Positions 33,426 to 39,816 of a DNA stretch of 39,816 nucleotides are shown here, one piece after another. This DNA comes from Streptomyces sp. SM11. GTDB lineage: Bacteria > Actinomycetota > Actinomycetes > Streptomycetales > Streptomycetaceae. Positions within the stretch are counted from its first letter, which is position 1, and each line of letters begins with the position of its first letter. The notes under the pieces were generated by a model. It was not told the DNA's origin, did not search any database, and saw only the letters and a program-made list of their open reading frames with translations. Position numbers and translations under genes: made by a program. The DNA lies in assembly GCF_002910905.1 (NCBI RefSeq), contig NZ_NEUE01000218.1:1-39816 (forward strand), in the 5' to 3' direction.

Positions 33426-33935
33426 TCAGGAGGTCGCCCGCAGATCCAGCCGGAAGGTCATGAGCCTTAGGCCCGGCACCGGTTCCCAGTCCCGTTCGGG
33501 GGTCCGCAGAAAGCCGAGCCGACGGTAGATCCTATGGGCTCCGAGCATGGCCGGCTGCGTCGACAGCACCAGCCCCCGGACCCCGTCGGCGGACCGCGCG
33601 CGCTCGACGCACGCCCGCACGAGAGCCTCCCCCACGCCTCGGCCACGCCCCGTCCGGGCCACGGCCAGCATCCGGAACTCGGCCTCGTCCGGACCGGCGA
33701 TGTCGCACCACGGGGCGCCGGGCGCGGCATACGTCACACCGCCGAGCACCGCCCCGTCCGCGTCGAGCGCGACGAGGACCTCGGCCTCGGCCGCCCGTTG
33801 CTCCACCGCCCGCAACTTGAGCAGATACGGGTCCCGCGGGCCGTCCAGCAGATCGTCGCCGAGATATGCCTCGGCGACGATCTCGCCGAGGACGGCGTAC
33901 TCGCCGGGCTCCGCCACCCTGATCGTCAGATCCAT
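33426..33935 (-). CDS. GNAT family N-acetyltransferase
   Basis: A 169-aa acetyl-CoA-dependent acetyltransferase. The acetyl-CoA motif A is clear ('RMLAVARTGRGRGVGEALV', Q/RxxGxG/A type), with 'GAHRIYRRLGFLRT' as motif B near the C-terminus. The substrate is unknown. ATG 33935 overlaps the stop of the upstream lipoprotein gene by one base (TGATG), so the pair is coupled. Confidence 0.92.
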   Translation of the reverse strand: MDLTIRVAEPGEYAVLGEIVAEAYLGDDLLDGPRDPYLLKLRAVEQRAAEAEVLVALDADGAVLGGVTYAAPGAPWCDIAGPDEAEFRMLAVARTGRGRGVGEALVRACVERARSADGVRGLVLSTQPAMLGAHRIYRRLGFLRTPERDWEPVPGLRLMTFRLDLRATS

Positions 33936-34642
33936 CAGCCACTCGCCCCCACGTCGTTGTTGGGGGCGCCGTCGCCCACCGGCGGCAGGTCGCCACGTTC
34001 GACCGGCTGCTGCCCGGGGGCCTCCTCGGCCGGCTGCTGCCCGGGGGCCTCGCCGGCCGGTGGCAGCACCTGGTCCAGCTCGTGGTCGTCGGCGCGGTGG
34101 GCGGCCCGCGCCGCCGACCGCAGCGTCGCCCGGTCCACCTCTTCGCGCGCCCCGCTCACGGTGACCACGAGCCCGCCCTTCTCCCGGGCGTAGGCGTGGC
34201 CCGACTCCGTTGCCCGGTACCACTGTTGGCCGTCCCGCTCGCACGTCACCAGAGGCCCCTCGATACCGGCGGGCGCGGGGGCCTTCGTACAGTCGGCTCC
34301 GGCGTGCGCCCGGCGCTCCACCCGCAGCTGGAGCTGCCCGCCCTCGGGCGTGATGTAGACGCTGCCGAACCCGTCGTCACCGACCACCCCGACCGACTGG
34401 CGGGCCAGGGCGTACCTCGGGGCTTCGGTCACCCACACATGCTCCACGACGGTCTGTACGGCCCGCGCCCGCGCCTCCAGCTCCGCCCGGTCGGGCGCCG
34501 ACGCGTCCGAGCCGTTTCGCCCCGCCGCCTCCGAGTCGGGCGCGGGTACGGTGCCGCAGGCGGTCGCCGTCGCCAGGGCCAACGCCAGCGTCATGGTCAG
34601 GAGTGCGGGCCGGAGCCGGGGCCGCCAGGAGTGCGATGTCAT
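33935..34642 (-). CDS. Putative lipoprotein
   Basis: A 235-aa exported protein. The N-terminal signal (Arg-rich start, Leu/Ala core) ends in 'ATATACGTV', a lipobox-like site with Cys28 as the likely lipidation residue. The Ala at -3 is less usual than Leu. A conserved central domain of unknown function follows, containing a Cys pair (DCTKAP, VTCERDG). The C-terminal tail is Pro/Glu/Gln-rich with a duplicated EAPGQQP unit. An AAAGGAT site is 7 nt before ATG 34642. It may lie in one transcript with the symporter upstream and GNAT downstream. Confidence 0.8.
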   Translation of the reverse strand: MTSHSWRPRLRPALLTMTLALALATATACGTVPAPDSEAAGRNGSDASAPDRAELEARARAVQTVVEHVWVTEAPRYALARQSVGVVGDDGFGSVYITPEGGQLQLRVERRAHAGADCTKAPAPAGIEGPLVTCERDGQQWYRATESGHAYAREKGGLVVTVSGAREEVDRATLRSAARAAHRADDHELDQVLPPAGEAPGQQPAEEAPGQQPVERGDLPPVGDGAPNNDVGASG

Positions 34643-34782
34643 GGGCACATCCTTTCGTACGGTGAGGGCTCCGCGCACCGCGAAGAAGGGGCCGGTGACG
34701 GAAGGCACCCGGGCCGCCGCCCGCTCCGACGTGGGAGGGGTGACGGCCCGGGGTCCCAGGACCTGTTGTGGGCGTCCGGCGG

Positions 34783-36417
34783 TCAGTGGCCGCCCGGCGC
34801 GCCCGCCGTGGCCGGCGGGAGCTTCTCCTTCACGCCCGGGTCACCGGCGTCCGCCGTGTAGTCGGAGGGCGAGGTCTCGTCGATCCCCACCGGGGCCTTC
34901 AGCGCGCTCAGGACGAACGTGAGGACGATGACGACCACCAGGTTCAGCACGAACGCCGTCAGCCCGATGTAGCCGATCTCCCCGATGCCCGGGATCTCCT
35001 TGGAGGACCCGCCGAAGTGCTTCTGTGTCGGGCTCGCCACGCCGTACGCGGCGATCGTCCCGTACAGCATGCCGACCGCCCAGCCCGCGATGAGCGCCCA
35101 GCGGTGGAACCACCGGGTGAACAGACCGCCGACCAGGGCGGGCATCGTCTGGAGGATCCAGATGCCGCCGAGGAGCTGGAAGTTGATCGCGACCGTCTTG
35201 TCCATCGTCAGGACGAACGCCAGCGCACCGACCTTCACCAGCAGCGACACCAGCTTGGAGACCTTCGTCTCCTGGGCGGGTGTGGCGTCCGGTCTGATGA
35301 AGTCCTTGTAGATGTTCCGGGTGAAGAGGTTCGCCGCGGCGATCGACATGATCGCGGCGGGCACCAGCGCGCCGATGCCGATGGCGGCGAACGCCACCCC
35401 GGCGAACCAGGCGGGGAACATGTTCTCGAACAGCTGGGGAATGGCCAGCTGGCCGTTGTCCACCTTGATCCCGGCGGCGATCGCCATGAAGCCGAGCAGC
35501 GCCAGAAGCCCCAGCATCACCGAATACAGCGGCAGGATCGTGGTGTTGCGCCGGATCACCTCACGGCTCTTGCTGGACAGCGTCGCCGTGATGGAGTGCG
35601 GATACATGAACAGCGCCAGCGCCGAGCCCAGCGCCAGAGTGGCGTAACCCCACTGCCCCATCTCGCCCGGGACCAGTGAACCGCGCGGCTTTCCGGTGGC
35701 CGGGTTCTCCTGGGCGAACGCCTCGCTCGCCTTGGTGAAGATCTCGTCGAAGCCGCCGAGCTTGATCGGGATGTAGATGATGGCGACGGCGATGACGAGG
35801 TAGATCAGCCCGTCCTTGACGAACGCGATCAGTGCCGGCGCCCGCAGCCCCGAGGAGTAGGTGTAGGCGGCCAGCACCGCGAAGGCGATGAGGATCGGCA
35901 GGTCCCTGATGAACCAGTGCGTGGTCTCGCCGCCGCCGACGCCCATCACGTCCAGCACCGCCTGGATGCCGACGAGCTGCAGCGCGATGTACGGCATGGT
36001 GGCGAGGATGCCCGTGACGGCGACCGCCAGCGACAGCCCCTTCGAGCCGAACCGGCCGCGGACGAAGTCCGAGGTGGTGACGTAACCATGCTTGTGCGAC
36101 ACCGACCACAGCCGCGGCAGGAAGGTGAAGATCAGCGGGTAGACCAGGATCGTGTACGGCACGGCGAAGAAGCCGGCCGCGCCCGCCGCGTAGATCGCCG
36201 CCGGGACGGCGACGAAGGTGTACGCGGTGTAGAGGTCGCCCCCGAGCAGGAACCAGGTCACCCAGGTGCCGAACGACCGGCCGCCCAGGCCCCATTCGTC
36301 CAGGGTCGCCTCGTTGTCGGCCCGGCGCCAGCGCGCGGCCATGAAGCCCATGACCGTGACGGCCACGAAGAAGAAGATGAAGACGGCGAGTGCGACGCCG
36401 TTCACGCCGTCGTTCAT
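34783..36417 (-). CDS. Sodium:solute symporter family protein (MctP-like monocarboxylate permease)
   Basis: A 544-aa integral membrane protein of the SSS family with about 13 hydrophobic helices. Family marks include 'EWGLGGRSFGTWVTWFLLGGDLYTAY' (read in parts) near the N-terminus, 'PYIALQLVGIQAVL', the 'ALFMYPHSITATLSSKSRE' loop and 'IGIGALVPAAIMSIAAANLFTRNIYKD'. The closest characterised relative I can name is MctP (lactate/pyruvate/acetate uptake); the actual substrate is inferred. ATG overlaps the DUF3311 gene stop by 4 nt, the usual pairing for this transporter class. Confidence 0.92.
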   Translation of the reverse strand: MNDGVNGVALAVFIFFFVAVTVMGFMAARWRRADNEATLDEWGLGGRSFGTWVTWFLLGGDLYTAYTFVAVPAAIYAAGAAGFFAVPYTILVYPLIFTFLPRLWSVSHKHGYVTTSDFVRGRFGSKGLSLAVAVTGILATMPYIALQLVGIQAVLDVMGVGGGETTHWFIRDLPILIAFAVLAAYTYSSGLRAPALIAFVKDGLIYLVIAVAIIYIPIKLGGFDEIFTKASEAFAQENPATGKPRGSLVPGEMGQWGYATLALGSALALFMYPHSITATLSSKSREVIRRNTTILPLYSVMLGLLALLGFMAIAAGIKVDNGQLAIPQLFENMFPAWFAGVAFAAIGIGALVPAAIMSIAAANLFTRNIYKDFIRPDATPAQETKVSKLVSLLVKVGALAFVLTMDKTVAINFQLLGGIWILQTMPALVGGLFTRWFHRWALIAGWAVGMLYGTIAAYGVASPTQKHFGGSSKEIPGIGEIGYIGLTAFVLNLVVVIVLTFVLSALKAPVGIDETSPSDYTADAGDPGVKEKLPPATAGAPGGH

Positions 36418-36668
36418 GCGGACACACCCCCCTTGCGGGCGCGCTGGTCACGCTGCCACAGCTTGTACGCGATCATCGTCAGCGCGGTGGAGATGACCAC
36501 CCAGAGCATCTGGTACCAGTAGAAGAACGGGATGCCGATGAACTTCGGCTCGATCCGGGCGTACGAACTCACCCAGAGCATCGCGACGAACGGCGCGACC
36601 AGACAGATCCCGATGACCACTCTCCCAGGTGTGACCGTGGGTGGTTTCGCCCCTGTGTCTTCGGGCAT
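36414..36668 (-). CDS. DUF3311 small membrane protein, symporter partner
   Basis: An 84-aa protein with two hydrophobic helices (about residues 17-35 and 45-68) and a basic C-terminus (WQRDQRARKGG). DUF3311 proteins are encoded directly upstream of MctP-type symporters and are likely accessory subunits. GGAGT is 8 nt before ATG 36668. The upstream region carries the 35-bp repeats. Confidence 0.9.
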   Translation of the reverse strand: MPEDTGAKPPTVTPGRVVIGICLVAPFVAMLWVSSYARIEPKFIGIPFFYWYQMLWVVISTALTMIAYKLWQRDQRARKGGVSA

Positions 36669-36771
36669 GTTGGTGACTCCGTCCCCTCGCTGATCACCGG
36701 TGCAATGGGCAGGAAATCTAAAGGACGCGTCCGCTCAGCGTCATCCCCTGTCCGCATTGCGGTCCGGCAAC

Positions 36772-36857
36772 GGTGATGTTCATCAACGGGACACGGATGC
36801 GGCCCCGATGCGGTTCATCAACGGGACACGGATGCGGCGTCGATGCGGTTCATCCGG
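36772..36857. repeat. 35-bp tandem repeat, about 2.4 copies, upstream of symporter operon
   Basis: Units begin at 36772 (divergent left end), 36807 and 36842 (first 16 nt only). The shared core TTCATCAACGGGACACGGAT is repeated exactly with a period of 35. Each full unit includes a CATC...GATG inverted repeat. The array lies between the LuxR-type regulator stop (36880) and the DUF3311 start (36668), 105-190 bp upstream of the latter. Confidence 0.85.
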
Positions 36858-36879
36858 TTCCGACCGGGCCGGTGTCCGG

Positions 36880-37872
36880 TCAGATCCAGCCCCGGCGCGC
36901 TGCCTCGGCGCCCGCCTGGAACCGGCTCCGGGCCTGCGTCCGGGCCGTCAGTTCGGCGTTCATCCGGCGCACGGTGCGCAGGGACACTCCCAGCCGGCGG
37001 GCGGCGGTCGCGTCCGTGTGCCCCTTCGCCAGCAGGGACAGCAACTCGTCCTCCTGCGGGGTCAGCCCGTTGCCGTCGCGCCGGAGGGCCGAGCCGAGCG
37101 GGGTGGCGGCGGTCCACAGCTGCTCGAACAGCAGCCGCGCCACCGCGACGGCCCCCTTGCTGCGCAACTCCAGCGCGCCCGCCCGGCCGTCGTCGGGGTC
37201 CAGCGGCACCAGGGCGACCTCCCCGTCGACCACGACCATGACCAGCGGCAGTGTGGGCAGCGTACGGCTCTCCGCGCCGAGCAGGCTCAGCCGGTTCACG
37301 TAGCGCAGGGTCGGCGGATCGTTGCGGAAGCTGTCCTGGTAGATGCTGCGGAGCCGCACGCCGCGCTCCAGCGCCCGCCGGTCCAGCGGTCCGCTGGCCT
37401 CCAGTGTGTCCGGGGACTGCGCGCCGCCGGGCAGCAGCGAGAGGCACTCCGTCCGGGCCAGTTCGGCCAGTTCGGTCAGCCGCTCGCGCACCGCGTCGAG
37501 TCCCTCCAGCCGCTTGATGACGTCGAAGCCCCCGCCCGCCCGTCGGCCCTGCTCCGTGGTGAGGGCCGACATCGCGTCTCTTGCGACCTCAAGTCCTCTT
37601 TGCTGCCGGGCTAGTTCGGCTTCCCGGCGGGAGAGCAGGAACGGCAGGCTGGCGGCCGGGTCCAGCGCACGGAAGACCGCCGGGCCCTGCTCCGTACCGC
37701 GAGGGCCGTCGTCCAGCAGACAGAGCTCGGCCAGCTGGTCCAGGGCCCGGCGCACGTCCTCCTCGCTCCGCCCGAGCCGCGCCACGATCTCGTCCAGCCG
37801 CAGTTCCGGCTCCTCCAGGACGAGCCGATACACCAGCTCCGTCCGTGCGTCCAGCCCCAGTACCTCTAACAT
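36880..37872 (-). CDS. TrmB-like/LuxR-family transcriptional regulator
   Basis: A 330-aa regulator. The N-terminal winged-helix (TrmB/ArsR-like) covers about residues 1-65 ('LGLDARTELVYRLVLEEPE', 'RLDEIVARLGRSEEDVRRAL'). A central domain contains 'GGFDVIKRLEGLDAVRERL' and 'RGVRLRSIYQDSF'. The C-terminal LuxR HTH covers about 262-320 ('GLTPQEDELLSLLAKGHTDATAARRLGVSLRTVRR' read in parts). GGGGGAG is 6 nt before ATG 37872; an in-frame GTG at 37896 is possible. It precedes the symporter operon on the same strand and may regulate it through the repeats. Confidence 0.88.
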   Translation of the reverse strand: MLEVLGLDARTELVYRLVLEEPELRLDEIVARLGRSEEDVRRALDQLAELCLLDDGPRGTEQGPAVFRALDPAASLPFLLSRREAELARQQRGLEVARDAMSALTTEQGRRAGGGFDVIKRLEGLDAVRERLTELAELARTECLSLLPGGAQSPDTLEASGPLDRRALERGVRLRSIYQDSFRNDPPTLRYVNRLSLLGAESRTLPTLPLVMVVVDGEVALVPLDPDDGRAGALELRSKGAVAVARLLFEQLWTAATPLGSALRRDGNGLTPQEDELLSLLAKGHTDATAARRLGVSLRTVRRMNAELTARTQARSRFQAGAEAARRGWI

Positions 37873-38269
37873 CTCTGGCTCCCCCGCAGATGTCACGCCG
37901 TCCCCGTACGCCAGTACGGGTCGCCACTTCAGCACCGGGCGCGAGTGTAGGGCGACGTGTCGTGAAGGTATAGACCAGGTCCACGGTATGGAAGGGCTCC
38001 GCGAGGCCGTGCGTGGCCGGAAAAGCCGAGGCCGACAGGGAGCGGGACGGGCACCGGACGGCGCGCGCATGGCCGGAAGGTGTCAGGCAGTTACCTGCCA
38101 CCTCCACATCGTCCCAGGCAGCGGGCCCCGTACGGCCGCCCGGGCGGCTGGCACCCTGCTGCCCCGCAACTCCCGGCCACCCGGGGACCGTGGCCCCCGG
38201 GGCGGCGATGGCGACAGGATCAGGCCGTCACACGGCATCCACACATCGCTACTTCCCGAGGAGTTCCTC
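37873..38269. other. Intergenic region without a supported gene
   Basis: This stretch holds the promoter region of the LuxR-type regulator (minus strand) and a GGCAG-TTAC-CTGCC inverted repeat at 38086-38099. Open frames crossing it are composition artefacts with no ribosome sites or recognisable protein motifs. Confidence 0.5.
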
Positions 38270-38380
38270 ATGCGGGCGTTCCGTCTTTCCGCCCTTCGCC
38301 ACTCGCCGGCCGTCACCGTTGTCACGGCGGCGGCGACCGCGTTCGCCGCCTCGGGCCCGGGCGGCTTCTCCTGGGGGTGA
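38270..38380 (+). CDS. Possible 36-aa exported peptide or truncated gene
   Basis: ATG 38270 has a very good GAGGAG ribosome site 6 nt upstream. The product (Arg-rich start, then Ala/Thr/Val hydrophobic stretch, then SGPGGFSWG) looks like a signal peptide that stops shortly after the hydrophobic core. The next ORF begins 23 nt further in another frame. It may be a real peptide or the 5' remnant of a frameshifted gene. Confidence 0.4.
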   Translation: MRAFRLSALRHSPAVTVVTAAATAFAASGPGGFSWG

Positions 38381-38402
38381 CCCGGGCCGGCGGGACGCCC
38401 CC

Positions 38403-38744
38403 GTGTTCCTGGTGACCGCGCTCCTCGTACGCACCGAACCCCCGCGTCCCGACCGGTGGACGGCCCGGGACCTGGCCCGGTCGCTGCGCTCCCGTCACGT
38501 CCGCGCGGGTCCCCGGAGCGCCGGCCCGCGCCTCCCGGGCCCGGTCCACGTGTACGTCGCCGAGAGCCCGGACGGCTCGGTCCGCGCCGCGCTCTACATG
38601 GAGAGCCCCGATCCCGTGCACGCCGAACTGGCCGCGCTGGACTATCTCCTGGCCACCCTGAGCGCCGCCCGGCCCGCCTCGCTCGCCTGGCGGCCCGTGG
38701 CCCTGGGGGGTGTCTCGTCGGTCAGGCCCCGGCCCGCGGTCTGA
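38403..38744 (+). CDS. Hypothetical protein
   Basis: A 113-aa soluble protein with an N-terminal beta strand ('FLVTALLVRTEPPRPDRW'), a middle 'VHVYVAESPDGSVRAALYMESPDPVHAELAALDYLLATL' section that looks like a compact alpha/beta fold, and an Arg-rich end. No family is recognised. The GTG at 38403 is only a best guess (weak GGCGGGA upstream); the frame stays open far upstream. It is 85 nt before the glycosyltransferase. Confidence 0.5.
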   Translation: MFLVTALLVRTEPPRPDRWTARDLARSLRSRHVRAGPRSAGPRLPGPVHVYVAESPDGSVRAALYMESPDPVHAELAALDYLLATLSAARPASLAWRPVALGGVSSVRPRPAV

Positions 38745-38829
38745 CCGACCTGATCGACGAGACGCCCCGGGGTGTCCCGGGCCGCCCGGACCAGCACCGA
38801 CTTCCCGAACCGAAAGGACCGGACCCGCC

Positions 38830-39816
38830 ATGCCCCGGGAGCGCCCCACCGTGTCAGTGATCATTCCCAACCACAACTACGAGAAGACCCTGCGGGCCTG
38901 TCTGGAATCCGTCTACGCCCAGACCCTGCGCCCGCTGGACGTGGTCGTCGTGGACGACGCCAGTACCGACCGCTCGTGTGACATCGCCCGCGAGTTCCCC
39001 TGCGTACTCGTGGCCCGCCCGGACAACGGAGGGGTCTCCGCCGCCCGCAACCTCGGCGTCGCCGCGTGCGCCGGGCAGGTGCTGTTCTTCCTCGACTCCG
39101 ACATCGCGCTGGCCCCCGACGCGATCGAGAACGCCGTCGACCTGCTCATGGACGACCCGGAGACCGGGTGCGTCCACGGCGTCCTGGACCCCGAACCGCT
39201 CTTCGACGACGGCCCGGTGGAGGCCTACCACTGCCTGCACGCCCACTTCTGGCGTCGCCGCAGCGCCGGAGTCGTCGGCACCGCCTTCTTCGCGCTCGCC
39301 GCGATCGAGCGCCGCGTCTTCGAGGCGACCGGGCCCTTCGACGAGAACCTCCGCGACTCCGAGGACGTCGAGTACAGCGACCGCCTCGCAGCCACCCACC
39401 GCATCCGCCTCAGCGAGCGGGTGACCGGCCGCCACGACGATGTGGACCGGCTGCTGCCGATGCTCGCCGAGCAGTACCGCCGCTCCCGGCTGCTGGTCCC
39501 CGTCGCCGCCGTCGAGCGCCGGCGCGGCGGCGGACTGCGCGCCAACCGCACCGGCGGCGTCCTGGCGGCCGGCCTGGTCCCGCTCACCCTCCCGCTCGCG
39601 CTGCTCACCCCCTGGCTGCTCACCGCGCCCCTGGCCTGCGCCCTGGCCTTCGCGCTGGCGGACCCGGGCCTGAGCCGCTTCGTGGCCCGCCGCAAGGGGC
39701 GGCTCTTCCTCCTCCGTTTCACCGCGCTGCACTTCGCCGTGCACCTGGCCCTCGTCCTCGGCGCGGCGACGGGCGGCGTGCGCTGGCTGGTGGACCCCCG
39801 CTTCGGCCCCTCCGTC
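38830..39816 (+). CDS. Glycosyltransferase family 2 protein, 3'-truncated by window edge
   Basis: 329 codons are visible with no stop. A GT-A fold starts at once: 'VSVIIPNHNYEKTLRACLESV' (residues 8-28, two parts), 'VVVVDDASTDRS' (about 38-49), 'NGGVSAARNLGV' (about 66-77), and the metal-binding 'FFLDSD' (DxD type) near 90. An acceptor-side 'DSEDVEYSDRL' motif is near 178. After residue about 235, two or three hydrophobic segments suggest C-terminal membrane anchoring. Likely activity is transfer of a sugar from a nucleotide sugar to a membrane-linked acceptor; the substrates are unknown. AAAGGA is 11 nt before ATG 38830. Confidence 0.9.
   Translation, partial: MPRERPTVSVIIPNHNYEKTLRACLESVYAQTLRPLDVVVVDDASTDRSCDIAREFPCVLVARPDNGGVSAARNLGVAACAGQVLFFLDSDIALAPDAIENAVDLLMDDPETGCVHGVLDPEPLFDDGPVEAYHCLHAHFWRRRSAGVVGTAFFALAAIERRVFEATGPFDENLRDSEDVEYSDRLAATHRIRLSERVTGRHDDVDRLLPMLAEQYRRSRLLVPVAAVERRRGGGLRANRTGGVLAAGLVPLTLPLALLTPWLLTAPLACALAFALADPGLSRFVARRKGRLFLLRFTALHFAVHLALVLGAATGGVRWLVDPRFGPSV

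Noticed and set aside
38854..39744. 296-aa minus-strand open frame near the right end
   Set aside because: Antisense of the glycosyltransferase, whose own frame has clear GT2 motifs but no stop inside the window.

Overview
The window looks like a core-chromosome segment of a Streptomyces. It is very GC-rich with strong third-position GC bias, uses GTG/TTG starts freely, and carries actinomycete-specific families (sigR/rsrA, UPF0182, PPA1309, DUF3311/MctP, GlxA regulators). From memory, the gene order is collinear with the sigR-nrdAB part of the S. coelicolor chromosome. I see no insertion sequence, prophage, CRISPR array or biosynthetic cluster. One real decay event is visible, an HD-domain gene downstream of rsrA.

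Layout. 1-2256: three consecutive AIM24-family genes (the first cut by the window edge), closed by a strong terminator. 2334-4330 (minus): a Nudix hydrolase and a zincin-like protein overlapping by 4 nt. 4521-8352: an atypical SDR, MoaE, a 56-aa membrane protein, a PDZ/Lon-type secreted protease and a PPA1309 protein. 8470-14182: a large UPF0182 membrane protein, then two near-identical initiator-tRNA(fMet)-plus-terminator cassettes flanking a Sel1-repeat protein. 14239-16777: a Fur-family regulator divergent from a monofunctional catalase, with a palindrome inside the catalase promoter, then a CBS protein. 16994-21342: histidinol-phosphatase HisN, a TetR regulator, an SMR exporter, RsgA and AroA. 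21450-23695: an M50-type membrane protease, an SRAP (HMCES/YedK) protein and an alpha/beta hydrolase.

23752-25568 is the thiol-stress module. A sigma-R-type promoter (GGAAT-N18-GTT) precedes sigR, which can be read as a long or a short isoform. The zinc anti-sigma gene rsrA overlaps sigR, and an HD phosphohydrolase remnant follows. 25681-28337: a TPR-like protein, peptide deformylase and a secreted zinc D-Ala-D-Ala carboxypeptidase. 28368-33400 (minus): class Ia ribonucleotide reductase nrdA-nrdB preceded by a cobalamin riboswitch and a paired ACATGT inverted repeat (candidate NrdR boxes), followed downstream by a GlxA/AraC-type regulator (possible nrdS). 33426-37872 (minus): GNAT, lipoprotein, MctP-like symporter with its DUF3311 partner, a 35-bp tandem repeat array and a LuxR/TrmB-like regulator. 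38270-39816: small hypothetical ORFs and a family 2 glycosyltransferase running off the end.

Functional themes: redox/thiol homeostasis (sigR-rsrA, Fur-catalase), B12-controlled dNTP supply (nrdAB) and essential housekeeping (aroA, hisN, def, rsgA, initiator tRNAs). The most rewarding non-coding structure is in the nrdA leader, the sigR promoter, the tRNA cassettes and the symporter-upstream repeats.
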